DNA of 54,138 nucleotides from Bacteriovoracaceae bacterium (lineage in GTDB: Bacteria > Bdellovibrionota > Bacteriovoracia > Bacteriovoracales > Bacteriovoracaceae): positions 1-54,138 of the forward strand of contig JAFMBV010000015.1 of the NCBI GenBank assembly GCA_017858255.1. Direction: 5' to 3'. Positions 1 through 8,467 of the stretch are shown in pieces. The notes beneath the pieces are model-generated. The model was not told the origin of the DNA. It saw nothing but the letters and a program-made list of their open reading frames with translations, and did not search any database. Every line of letters begins with the position of its first letter. The first letter of the stretch is position 1. The translations under genes were made by a program, and so were the position numbers.

Positions 1-1071
1 ATCTGGAGGTATATCAGAAGTCAGGTCGTAGACTTCGAAAAACCGTTTTGGTTTAAATTGAGCAGCACCATCATCTTCAAATGAATGTTCAGAGAAAAGC
101 TGCTCAGAAAAAGATTGGCTCACAAGCTGGCGAAACATTCTTCCGAGGATACCTTTTTTTAGACGCCCAGGAAGCAATAAGCTAGTAGGGAGAGCATTAA
201 GAGAAAGGCTTTCAAGAAGGTCGAAAGTATAAGCGGTTATACGATCTTTCTGATTAAGCCTTCTAAAGAAGTCATCATCAGAACCACCAATAAAACCTAC
301 CCTAACGGACCCTTCCCAATTGCCAGCAAGTCCCGACTCACAAGATTCTGCATATACACTGCGAATAACATTTAAAAATTCTTGAGAAAAGCGATGCCCT
401 TGATCAGGAGTCATCACTCCATCAATCGGCGCTTCTCCGCTTCCTTGAATCTCATCTTTTTTGGAAGAGAGAAAGCGGCCAAAACCCTGCTGAAAAACGG
501 GGGAGAAATCTTTTAGCGTACTTTGAAAACCATCAAGAGAAATTTGACCACAGTCCATTCCCCAAACATCACTTGATATACCTGTTTGAGAAAAGTACTG
601 ACCAAGAACATTTGTAAACTTCCCATAGGCCTTGTAAACTCGTGGGTCAAAAAATGAAAACATCTTATTAAGAGTTCCATCTTGATCGACAAAGGCTTTA
701 TAGCGACCACGATCATCCACCATCGGAGTACGGGCCAAAAGTGCAGGCAGTCCTCCGTTAGGAAGAAAGGGACAAGGAGACATGGGTACTAAGAATATAA
801 TTTTTTTGCCCAGCTCATCAGCGATGGTAACTAGTTTCTTTAAATCAGTTTCTGGTTTTTCATCTGCGAAGTCATAACTATCTCCAGTCTCACTATGAAA
901 AGACCAGTTGATTGGGACCAGTAGTTTATTGAATCCCGTCATGGACTCAATTTTACTTCTCCATAAAGAGGCCGAAGTCTTCCAATAGAAGAACCAGTTT
1001 TCACCTGGAAATACTGCGTCTTCATCCCTGATTACAGGAGTCGTTAATGACAAATCGACCTCGTTTAACAC
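1..1071 (-). CDS. glycoside-hydrolase-like protein, partial (C-terminus beyond window)
   Basis: An open frame runs from GTG at 1071 to the left edge without a stop, about 357 residues. AAGGA lies 9 nt before the GTG and a stop (1086-1084) sits just upstream, so this start is favoured. The region PINWSFH, then YDFADEKPETDL, then LGKKIIFLVPMSPCPFLPNGG resembles the N-terminal half of a GH35/GH42-type TIM barrel (strand 1, the xYDFxxxxDL motif, then GGLPA). The usual Asn-Glu acid/base pair is not obvious: the likely equivalent strand reads VWGMDCGQ. Enzyme activity is therefore doubtful and the family assignment is by pattern only. No signal peptide is seen. It is transcribed divergently from the acyl-CoA dehydrogenase operon. 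Confidence 0.6.
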   Translation of the reverse strand, partial: MLNEVDLSLTTPVIRDEDAVFPGENWFFYWKTSASLWRSKIESMTGFNKLLVPINWSFHSETGDSYDFADEKPETDLKKLVTIADELGKKIIFLVPMSPCPFLPNGGLPALLARTPMVDDRGRYKAFVDQDGTLNKMFSFFDPRVYKAYGKFTNVLGQYFSQTGISSDVWGMDCGQISLDGFQSTLKDFSPVFQQGFGRFLSSKKDEIQGSGEAPIDGVMTPDQGHRFSQEFLNVIRSVYAESCESGLAGNWEGSVRVGFIGGSDDDFFRRLNQKDRITAYTFDLLESLSLNALPTSLLLPGRLKKGILGRMFRQLVSQSFSEQLFSEHSFEDDGAAQFKPKRFFEVYDLTSDIPPD

Positions 1072-1185
1072 GCTTAGGCATCCTTACCTTCGAATAGACA
1101 TTGTAATTTTAGCAATTTAGAAAAAATGATGGCAAGCATCCATTTTAACTACGGGCAGCATCTTCATCTTCTAATGCTACTTAAC

Positions 1186-1215
1186 TTGTCAAATTTTCAA
1201 GGTTTTTGCTAATAT
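1186..1215 (+). promoter_or_regulatory. sigma70-type promoter of the acyl-CoA dehydrogenase operon
   Basis: TTGTCA (1186-1191) and TAATAT (1210-1215) are separated by 18 nt, 38 nt upstream of the preferred GTG start at 1253. It is read by eye only. Confidence 0.5.
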
Positions 1216-1252
1216 TCGTTGTTTTTATGTCATGCACAACAAAGGATCTCTC

Positions 1253-2395
1253 GTGTGGTATTTCACTGATGAAGAAAAGCAATTACAAGAAGTATGTCGA
1301 GACTTTGCTCGAAAAGAGATAGCACCCTATGCAGAGAAGCACGACACGGATGAAACATTCAACACTGAAGCCTTTAAAAAAATGGGCGAACTCGGTGTCC
1401 TAGGTATTACTGCTGACCCGGAATATGGTGGTGCTGGCATGGGCTGTTTGGCATCAACCCTGGTAATGGAAGAGTTTGGTAAGGCATGCCCAGGACTTAC
1501 CCTTAGTTATTTGGCCCACTCAATCTTAGCCGTTAACAACATTCAAAATAATGCTTCAACTGAGCAGAAGGCGAAGTACCTTCCTAAATTAGTCACCGGC
1601 GAGCATGTTGGCTGTATGGGGATGAGCGAGCCTGAATATGGTTCTGATGCTATTGGTATCCAAACCCGAGCCAAGAAAAATGGCGATAATTACATCATTA
1701 ACGGCACGAAGATGTGGATAACCAATGCCCAGTATTCAGACATTGCTTATGTATACACACGTACTGGTGAAGATAGAAAAAACCTCTCAACCTTTATTCT
1801 TGAAAAAGATAAAGGTCATTATGAAGTTGGAAAACCCATTCACAAAATGGGCATGAGGGGCTCTCCCACCGGTGAGCTCATTTTCGACAATGTCTCTGTT
1901 CCTTCTGAAAACCTCGTTGGAGAGGAAGGTCAATCGGTTTATCACATGATGAAAAACCTAGATATTGAGCGGCTAACCATTGCCGGTATATCCCTCGGAA
2001 TTGCCCAGGCATGTACCGATCAGTGTTTAAAATATGCGAATGAAAGAAAGCAATTTGGAAAAAATATTGGCGACTATCAGCTCATCCAAAAGATGATCGC
2101 AGAAATGGCAACTGAAACAGAGATGATGAGAAACTTTCTCTACAATCTCTGTTACCGCTACGATCAAGGAGATAGAGGGCCAGTCTCTGCAGCTATGGCG
2201 AAACTACAAATCCCTAAGATGGCAACCAAAATAGCGCTAGACGCCATTCAACTGCATGGCGGCTATGGATACTCGAGAGAGTTCCCAGTAGAGAGACTGA
2301 TGAGGGATAACAAGCTTAATGAAATTGGTGCTGGCACCAATGAAGTAATGATTATGATTATTGCAAAGAATCTTCTTAAAGAGGCGGCACAGTAA
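1253..2395 (+). CDS. isovaleryl-CoA dehydrogenase-like acyl-CoA dehydrogenase
   Basis: FAD-dependent acyl-CoA dehydrogenase of 380 aa, covering the complete N-terminal helical, middle beta and C-terminal helical domains. MSEPEYGSDA and WITNAQ are the usual flavin/substrate segments. The catalytic base is informative: the usual position near the C-terminus reads GAGTNEV, with Gly instead of Glu, while LDIERL about 120 residues earlier supplies a Glu in the place used by isovaleryl-CoA and long-chain enzymes. This favours leucine-derived isovaleryl-CoA as substrate, though a long-chain substrate is not excluded. I prefer GTG at 1253 over ATG at 1232 because AAAGGA lies 6 nt before it and the protein then begins MWYFTDEEK, as family members do. 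It is followed after one base by a second acyl-CoA dehydrogenase. Confidence 0.88.
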   Translation: MWYFTDEEKQLQEVCRDFARKEIAPYAEKHDTDETFNTEAFKKMGELGVLGITADPEYGGAGMGCLASTLVMEEFGKACPGLTLSYLAHSILAVNNIQNNASTEQKAKYLPKLVTGEHVGCMGMSEPEYGSDAIGIQTRAKKNGDNYIINGTKMWITNAQYSDIAYVYTRTGEDRKNLSTFILEKDKGHYEVGKPIHKMGMRGSPTGELIFDNVSVPSENLVGEEGQSVYHMMKNLDIERLTIAGISLGIAQACTDQCLKYANERKQFGKNIGDYQLIQKMIAEMATETEMMRNFLYNLCYRYDQGDRGPVSAAMAKLQIPKMATKIALDAIQLHGGYGYSREFPVERLMRDNKLNEIGAGTNEVMIMIIAKNLLKEAAQ

Positions 2396-2396
2396 G

Positions 2397-3524
2397 ATGA
2401 ACGAACTCCAAAGAGAACTGAAATCTCAACTTGAAAAATTTAGACTAGCAAAAATCGAGCCTCATGCTGAACATGATGACGCTCATGAAAATTTTCGTAT
2501 GGAAGTTTTTCAAGAACTAGGTGCTTTAGGCTTTTGCGGCATGACCATACAAGAGGAATATGGCGGTGCCGGTCTTGGCTATACTGACTTCTGCCTTGCT
2601 CTTCAAGAAATTGCGAAGTCTTCCGTTTCCTATGCAGTAACAGTTTCAGTTTCAACTATGGTTCAAGGAATCATCGAGAAATTTGGAAATGCGGATCAAA
2701 AGAAAAAATTTCTTCCTGCTCTAACAAGTGGTCAAGAAATCGGTGCTTTTTGCTTATCAGAGTCAGGCTCTGGATCTGATGCAAAGGCCCTAAAAACCAC
2801 CGCAAAGAAAGTAGATGGTGGCTATATGCTAAATGGTTCAAAAATGTGGATCACCTCTGGCGGAATAGCTAAAACTTATATTGTTATGGCACGAACTGGT
2901 GGTGAAGGTTCTAGTGGCGTAAGTGCTTTTATTGTTGAAGACGGTTCTGAAGGGTTTAGCTTCGGCAAAAAGGAAAAGAAAATGGGCTGGAAGGCCTCTC
3001 CAACGCGTGAGGTTCTTTTTCAAAACTGCTTTGTCCCTGCAGAAAACCTTATTAAAACTGAAGGTGAAGGGTTTAAAGTTGCTCTTGGTGGTCTAGATGC
3101 GGGTCGAGTAACTATCGGTGCCATTGCTGTTGGCCTAACAGAGAGAGCACTAGATGAAGCGGTAAGATATTCTTTAGAAAGAAATCAGTTTGATCAGCCA
3201 ATCTTTAATTTTCAAGGCCTCCAATTTATGATGGCCGATATGGCCACAGAGCTTGAGGCCTCTCGTCTCTTAGTTGAAAGGGCCGCAGAACTTCTCGATA
3301 AAGGTGAAGTCAATTCAAAGCTCTGTGCAATGGCGAAGCTTAAATCAACAGATGTTGCCATGAAAGTAACAACTGACTCTGTCCAAATTCATGGAGGTGT
3401 TGGCTATACCTCCGAGTACCCCGTAGAAAGAATGATGAGAGACGCCAAGGTTCTTCAAATTGTTGAAGGTACTAACCAGATTCAAAGAGTGGTCATTGCT
3501 CGCCATCTAAAAAAAGAACACTAA
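2397..3524 (+). CDS. acyl-CoA dehydrogenase
   Basis: Second acyl-CoA dehydrogenase of the operon, 375 aa, oxidising an acyl-CoA to the trans-2-enoyl-CoA with electrons passing to ETF. Visible motifs are LSESGSGSDA and MWITSGG, and VEGTNQIQR near the C-terminus carries the canonical catalytic Glu, unlike its upstream neighbour. It is therefore probably a short- or branched-chain enzyme of different specificity. The start ATG at 2397 follows the upstream TAA by one base, so translation is likely coupled; an in-frame upstream start at 2361 would lie deep in the previous gene and is rejected. pgi follows after 9 nt, which suggests cotranscription. Confidence 0.88.
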   Translation: MNELQRELKSQLEKFRLAKIEPHAEHDDAHENFRMEVFQELGALGFCGMTIQEEYGGAGLGYTDFCLALQEIAKSSVSYAVTVSVSTMVQGIIEKFGNADQKKKFLPALTSGQEIGAFCLSESGSGSDAKALKTTAKKVDGGYMLNGSKMWITSGGIAKTYIVMARTGGEGSSGVSAFIVEDGSEGFSFGKKEKKMGWKASPTREVLFQNCFVPAENLIKTEGEGFKVALGGLDAGRVTIGAIAVGLTERALDEAVRYSLERNQFDQPIFNFQGLQFMMADMATELEASRLLVERAAELLDKGEVNSKLCAMAKLKSTDVAMKVTTDSVQIHGGVGYTSEYPVERMMRDAKVLQIVEGTNQIQRVVIARHLKKEH

Positions 3525-3533
3525 GGATTAGTT

Positions 3534-4802
3534 ATGAGTCTCAAAATATCTTTTGATAATGAAGAACGTATTCTTCCCAAATATAAAGAGAACTCTCTCG
3601 TTCAAGAACATTGGAAGTTATTCCTTCAGACAATTGATAATCCAGAAGTCGGCTTTTTTCACATCAACAAAAGAAAAGAACTCCTAAGTTCATGTGTTGA
3701 AATATTTCAGAAGTTTCAATCTCGAACACAATTTATTCAAGTAGGTATTGGCGGCAGCTCATTAGGACCAGAGATGTTGGTATCTGCCTTAGGTGATCAA
3801 AAAAGAAGTTTTACTTTTATAAACAATATTGACCCTGAAAAGTTATCTCAACAACTTGCCTCTCTCGACTACCAAAAGTCTCTCTTTTATATAGTTTCAA
3901 AAAGTGGGGGGACTGCAGAGACTTCAGCTGCGATGGCGATTATATCAAACTGGTTAAAAGAAAAAGGTGTTAGTGAAAAAGAATTTAAAAACTACTTTGT
4001 TTTCGCTACTGACCCAGTAAAAAGTGACCTCCTCGTTATTGCTAAAACATTTGGTATTTACTGCTTAGAGATTCCTTCTAATATTGGTGGACGCTTTAGT
4101 GTCTTAACTCCTGTTGGCTTTTTGCCGGCCCTCTTTGCCGGTATCGATGGCGCTCAATTATTAGCTGGGGCCCAAGATATTAAGAAAGATCTACTAAACA
4201 CACAGTTGAATGAAAATATTCTCCTTAAAAGTGCGTACTATCTCATGAGTCTTAAAGAGGAAGGCTTCTCACAAACCGTACTAATGCCCTACTCATCCAA
4301 ACTACGTGACCTTTCGTTTTGGTTCGTCCAACTTTGGGCCGAGTCTCTCGGCAAGAAACTTAATAATGATGGAGAAACTGTTTACACCGGTTTTACACCA
4401 GTACCCGCCTATGGTGCTACTGATCAGCACTCCCAAGTACAACTCTTCATGGAAGGACCCTATGACAAAACCTTTCTCCTTATTGAAGTAGAAAATTTTC
4501 ACGTTGATTTCTCTTTGGAAAGCTCATTTGAGACTCCATCCTTTAAAAAACTTAACAGACATAGCCTCTCAAGCCTCATGAATGCCGAATTAAAAGGCAC
4601 CATAAAAGCCTTTGAAGCTGCCAACCGTCCCCATATGGTACTTACCCTAGAGAGCAATGATGCCTACCATCTTGGTCAACTATTGCTTTTTCTAGAGTCA
4701 CTTACCGCCTTAACAGGCATAATGCTAGGCATAAACACCTTCGATCAACCAGGTGTTGAGGCCGGTAAACGCTATGCTTTCGAATTTTTAGATAAATGCT
4801 GA
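3534..4802 (+). CDS. pgi: glucose-6-phosphate isomerase
   Basis: Interconverts glucose 6-phosphate and fructose 6-phosphate in the cytosol. The SIS-fold landmarks are all present: VGIGGSSLGP near residue 70, SKSGGTAET near 123, the family signature NIGGRFSVLTPVG and the C-terminal signature FDQPGVEAGK with the catalytic Lys. At 422 aa it belongs to the shorter bacterial form, not the roughly 550-aa enterobacterial type. AAGGA lies 6 nt before the ATG. It sits at the end of the acyl-CoA dehydrogenase operon, with which it has no evident metabolic link, and a long stem-loop follows the stop. Confidence 0.95.
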   Translation: MSLKISFDNEERILPKYKENSLVQEHWKLFLQTIDNPEVGFFHINKRKELLSSCVEIFQKFQSRTQFIQVGIGGSSLGPEMLVSALGDQKRSFTFINNIDPEKLSQQLASLDYQKSLFYIVSKSGGTAETSAAMAIISNWLKEKGVSEKEFKNYFVFATDPVKSDLLVIAKTFGIYCLEIPSNIGGRFSVLTPVGFLPALFAGIDGAQLLAGAQDIKKDLLNTQLNENILLKSAYYLMSLKEEGFSQTVLMPYSSKLRDLSFWFVQLWAESLGKKLNNDGETVYTGFTPVPAYGATDQHSQVQLFMEGPYDKTFLLIEVENFHVDFSLESSFETPSFKKLNRHSLSSLMNAELKGTIKAFEAANRPHMVLTLESNDAYHLGQLLLFLESLTALTGIMLGINTFDQPGVEAGKRYAFEFLDKC

Positions 4803-4811
4803 AATTTAACA

Positions 4812-4872
4812 GCTATTTTACCCTAGGACTCACTACCTAGTTGAAAAGACTAGGCACTAAGGATAAAATAGC
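4812..4872 (+). terminator. nested stem-loop after pgi
   Basis: The arms GCTATTTTA (4812-4820) and TAAAATAGC (4864-4872) pair exactly and the bases just inside nearly continue the stem; inside the loop CCTAG/CTAGG (4836-4840 and 4850-4854) forms a second hairpin. The U-rich tail is weak (TTATTTT), so this may be a terminator, an mRNA processing site or a 5' leader element of the cyclase gene. Confidence 0.45.
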
Positions 4873-4919
4873 AATTATTTTAACTTCGCCTTATTTCTAC
4901 AGCATCAAGGGAATTAAAA

Positions 4920-5834
4920 ATGGCCGGTGACGATTCAACCGTCGTTTTAACAGATATAAAAGCAGCGCTCGCCGCTGCTGAAAATGAAGCTGACAAAAAG
5001 CCGGCTGCTCTTCTTGTTGTTGGAGGAGACCTTAATGGCACTATATTTGATATCGTTCAAAGTGAAGTAACCGCTGGTCGTAATCCAGACAACACCATCC
5101 CTTTAGAGTTCAATGGCATTTCTCGCTACCATTTTAAAGTACTATCAAAAGATGGCTATACTCATTTTGTTCAAGACGCTGGTTCAAGAAATGGAACCTT
5201 TGTAAATAATAAGAAAATAGAAGGCCAAGTACAGCTCAACAAAGGCGACATGATAAAGCTTGGCAGTATTGCCCTTAAGTACTTACCTAAAGGTGATCCA
5301 GAAAGGCTTACTTACGATAAACTTCAACATGAAGCTAATACCGATAAGCATACCGGTTGCTATAACAAAGGCTATTTTAACAGTGCCTTAGATCTAGAGG
5401 TTAAAAAGTCTAAGGTGACGGGCAACCCACTCTCCTTAATTGTTTTTGATCTAGACCACTTTAAGAATCTTAATGATGGTTACGGCCACGATGCAGGCGA
5501 CTTCGTCCTAAGCGATATGGCGGCCATTATCAGAAGTAATGGTGTAAGAGACCAAGATGTCTTTGCCCGTTACGGTGGTGAAGAATTCGTCATTCTCTTA
5601 CCTAAAACAAATTTGAAACAGGCCTTCGAAATCGCTGAAAGATTAAGAAAGCTTGTTGAAGGCCACGAATTTATTTACGACGAAAAACGTCTACCAGTAA
5701 CGGCCTCTATTGGTGTTGCTGACTATCGCCAAGGAGTGGCGACAGGGACTGACTTGTTTAAACGTGCTGACGAAGCTGTTTACAAGTCTAAACAAGGAGG
5801 AAGAAATCAGGTTAATTTTTACCGAGCTAAATGA
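4920..5834 (+). CDS. FHA-GGDEF diguanylate cyclase, DgcB-like
   Basis: A 304-aa soluble protein that should make cyclic di-GMP. A short N-terminal tail (DDSTVVLTD) precedes an FHA phosphothreonine-binding domain at about residues 30-115, with GRNPDNTI, SRYHF and GSRNGTFVN marking the peptide-binding loops. A GGDEF domain follows at about 135-304 with the catalytic GGEEF; RDQD lies exactly five residues before it, giving an intact inhibitory I-site, so product inhibition is expected. FHA-GGDEF is the architecture of Bdellovibrio DgcB, a cyclase needed for prey invasion. Orthology is inferred from domain order alone. The gene overlaps mutL by four bases (ATGA). A Ser/Thr kinase that could supply the phosphothreonine lies at 9326-11374. 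Confidence 0.9.
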   Translation: MAGDDSTVVLTDIKAALAAAENEADKKPAALLVVGGDLNGTIFDIVQSEVTAGRNPDNTIPLEFNGISRYHFKVLSKDGYTHFVQDAGSRNGTFVNNKKIEGQVQLNKGDMIKLGSIALKYLPKGDPERLTYDKLQHEANTDKHTGCYNKGYFNSALDLEVKKSKVTGNPLSLIVFDLDHFKNLNDGYGHDAGDFVLSDMAAIIRSNGVRDQDVFARYGGEEFVILLPKTNLKQAFEIAERLRKLVEGHEFIYDEKRLPVTASIGVADYRQGVATGTDLFKRADEAVYKSKQGGRNQVNFYRAK

Positions 5835-7471
5835 CACTCTTTTACGGCGAAACTAACCTAGATTCATCTTCCAATATCCATCTTCTTCCTGAACATTTAG
5901 TCGATCAAATTAAGGCCGGTGAAGTCATCGAAAGACCGGCCAGTCTCATTAAAGAAGTTTTAGAAAATAGTGTTGATTCTAATGCCACCCAGATTGATAT
6001 TCATATTATTGCCAATGGAATGGAACTTATATCGGTTGTAGACAATGGTAATGGGATGACTTTCGAAGACCTCCCCTTCGCCTTCTGTCGCCACGCAACC
6101 TCAAAAATTGAAAAATTCGAAGACCTCTACCGCCTAAATAGTTATGGCTTTAGAGGAGAAGCACTTGCCTCCATTGCCGCCGTATCTAGAATTACTTGTA
6201 CTAGCTCCAAGGAAGACAATGCTGCCAATGGTGGAAAGATCATCTTTCACGGTGGTGAGTGTCTTGCCCATGATAAGCAAGACAACCTACCTAAAGGAAC
6301 ATCCCTTTATATAAAAGATCTATTCTTTAATACTCCTGCCCGCCTCAAATTTATAAAAAGTGTACAGTCTGAAAAGAATGCCATTAAACGTATTTTAGAA
6401 TCCACACTCTTGGCCCATCCCCACGTAAGCTTTTCAATAAAGTGGGATGACCAAGATAAAGAGTTTTACCCTCCTTGTGAAATTAGTGAACAGAGAATTA
6501 AGCAGGTTCTTTATTCACGCAACAAAAACAAAGAGCTCTTGGCCTTTGACGAATCCTATGAAGGACATCGAGTCTGGGGATTTGTGTCAGAGTCTTCATC
6601 TAGGGGCAATGCTCATAAGAAACATTATCTCTTTGCCAATAAGCGAATATTTACGGATCGCCAAATTCATCAGACGATCCTAAGAGGTATGGAAGGGCTT
6701 TATCCTCAAGGTGAAACCGGACATTACTGTATATTTATTGATGTGCCTGAAAATCTTATTGATGTAAATGTACACCCTAACAAGACACAAATTAAATTCT
6801 TCAAACTTCCCGTCATTACCGCCTTGCTCTCCTCAAAGTTAAAAAAATTAGTCCTACAAAATGCAGCCCCAGTAAACCAAAGCTCATTTCAGCAGGGTAA
6901 TTGGCAAAATAACTCAGGAAATGATTCACTCTCTCCTCAATTCTATGAGCCTCAAAGTTTCCTCGGCCGTTTAAATGAAGGAGAAAATAACTATAATAGA
7001 GAGCTGTCTCCATCCACAAAAAATATATCTGCTGGAGATCTCCTATTTATTAAGGAAGGAGACAAGCAATTCCTTCTCTCAAAGAAACAGTTTTGGATTG
7101 AGCTTTCGAAATGCCTTAGGGAAGCTTCTCATAACCATGACCAAGACTTTTTACCGCTGCTCATAAGTGAACCTCTCACTCTTTCCCCTCTTGATAATGA
7201 GGAAGAGAACCTACTAGATCTTGAGAAGTGGGGCTTTATTTGTGAACGTATTGATCAACAAACAATTGCCTTAAGGGCCATTCATAACCACCTAGCAACG
7301 TTAAAAAAACCGACTGAGGTAGTAAAAAGTATTCTACTTAATGAAGAATTCATTGAACAAAGCTTTGAAGATTCCAGTTATTTAGACATTGCTGAAAAAG
7401 CAAACCTACAAAAGAATCGATTTCTTCTCGAAGTAAATGACGAATTTTATGAACGAAACTTCCAGCTTTAA
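5831..7471 (+). CDS. mutL: DNA mismatch repair protein MutL
   Basis: Couples MutS mismatch recognition to downstream repair. The N-terminal GHKL ATPase motifs are clear: EVLENSVDS (motif I, the Mg-binding Asn), DNGNGM (II), and GFRGEALASIAAV with GTSLYIKDLFFNTPARLKF. The transducer domain ends near residue 340, followed by a poorly conserved linker and a C-terminal dimerisation domain. At 546 aa it is rather short. I do not see DQHAxxExxxxE, the metal-binding motif of MutL endonucleases; the equivalent stretch reads KEGDKQFLLSKKQFW. It is therefore expected to lack intrinsic nicking. No mutS or mutH is in the window. It is translationally coupled to the cyclase upstream and overlaps miaA. Confidence 0.93.
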   Translation: MTLFYGETNLDSSSNIHLLPEHLVDQIKAGEVIERPASLIKEVLENSVDSNATQIDIHIIANGMELISVVDNGNGMTFEDLPFAFCRHATSKIEKFEDLYRLNSYGFRGEALASIAAVSRITCTSSKEDNAANGGKIIFHGGECLAHDKQDNLPKGTSLYIKDLFFNTPARLKFIKSVQSEKNAIKRILESTLLAHPHVSFSIKWDDQDKEFYPPCEISEQRIKQVLYSRNKNKELLAFDESYEGHRVWGFVSESSSRGNAHKKHYLFANKRIFTDRQIHQTILRGMEGLYPQGETGHYCIFIDVPENLIDVNVHPNKTQIKFFKLPVITALLSSKLKKLVLQNAAPVNQSSFQQGNWQNNSGNDSLSPQFYEPQSFLGRLNEGENNYNRELSPSTKNISAGDLLFIKEGDKQFLLSKKQFWIELSKCLREASHNHDQDFLPLLISEPLTLSPLDNEEENLLDLEKWGFICERIDQQTIALRAIHNHLATLKKPTEVVKSILLNEEFIEQSFEDSSYLDIAEKANLQKNRFLLEVNDEFYERNFQL

Positions 7472-8465
7472 TAAAGCTAAAAAGCCTATCATTCTTATCT
7501 CAGGTGCTACTGCAACTGGAAAAACCGCTCTCTCGATTGTCCTCGCAAAAGAATTAAAGAGAAGAAATTACCTAAGTGAAGTTATCAACGCAGACTCTCT
7601 GCTCTTTTACAAAGAGCTCAATATTGGAACCGCCAAGCCAAGTCTAGAGGAGCGTGAAAATATCCCCCATCATTTAATTGACCATACCAGTATAACTGAC
7701 TCTATGAATGCTAGTGATTATTGTGATCTGGCCTTACCAATAATAGAAGACCTCCATGCAAGTAATAAGATTCCTATTCTTGTCGGCGGTTCAGCCTTTT
7801 ATATTCGGGCCCTACTAAAGGGCATGTATGAAGTTGGTGCGCCCAATAATTTGGCCATCCTAAAACTAGAAGAGATTGAGAAAGAAAAAGGCTGGAGTGG
7901 CATCCGAGAGTTCTTAAAGGATGTCGACCATAGCTCCTATGAAAAAGTGCATGAAAATGATCGCTATCGAACACTGAGGGCGCTAGAACACTACCTCACT
8001 CATCACTCAAAATTCAGTACGTTCAAAGATGTTATGGATGAAGCAGGTCCATATGACTTCTCTCAACTAAGAGAGAGTTCTTGGTGCCTTTATCATATTT
8101 ACTTAGAGGTTCCTAAGGATAAACATTGGGAGCTGATGGAGAAGCGCGCCAACAAGATGATTGAGACTGGCCTTATACAAGAGGTTAGAGACATTTTAAA
8201 TAAACCTTACAACAGTGATTTGAAACCACTGCAATCAATTGGATACAAAGAATGTATTCAATTTATTGAGGAAAATAAGGAAGAAAGCCCTACTAACCTA
8301 CTGGGTCTTGCTGAGGAAATTTATATCAATACCAGGCAGCTCGCAAAGTCTCAAAAAACCTTTTTTAAAAAAATTTCACCTAAAATGACTTATAATCCAA
8401 TAGAACAATCAGAAATAATTATTCACGATTTTTTTGATTTTTTTAAACAGGTTATAGATAACTAA
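7437..8465 (+). CDS. miaA: tRNA dimethylallyltransferase
   Basis: Transfers a dimethylallyl group to N6 of A37 in tRNAs reading codons that begin with U. The P-loop GATATGKT lies near residue 24, followed by NADSLLFYKELNIGTAKPS (the substrate-binding region) and HHLIDH. The arrangement QSIGYKE near the C-terminus is also typical. Length (342 aa) is slightly above the usual 300-320. It overlaps the mutL 3' end by 35 nt; a second ATG at 7449 is an equally plausible start and neither has a strong ribosome-binding site. mutL-miaA adjacency is common in bacteria. Confidence 0.93.
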   Translation: MTNFMNETSSFNKAKKPIILISGATATGKTALSIVLAKELKRRNYLSEVINADSLLFYKELNIGTAKPSLEERENIPHHLIDHTSITDSMNASDYCDLALPIIEDLHASNKIPILVGGSAFYIRALLKGMYEVGAPNNLAILKLEEIEKEKGWSGIREFLKDVDHSSYEKVHENDRYRTLRALEHYLTHHSKFSTFKDVMDEAGPYDFSQLRESSWCLYHIYLEVPKDKHWELMEKRANKMIETGLIQEVRDILNKPYNSDLKPLQSIGYKECIQFIEENKEESPTNLLGLAEEIYINTRQLAKSQKTFFKKISPKMTYNPIEQSEIIIHDFFDFFKQVIDN

Positions 8466-8467
8466 CT

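Noticed and set aside
513-716. Short minus-strand ORF of 67 codons.
   Set aside because: It lies in another frame of the long partial gene 1-1071, which has coding-like composition throughout.
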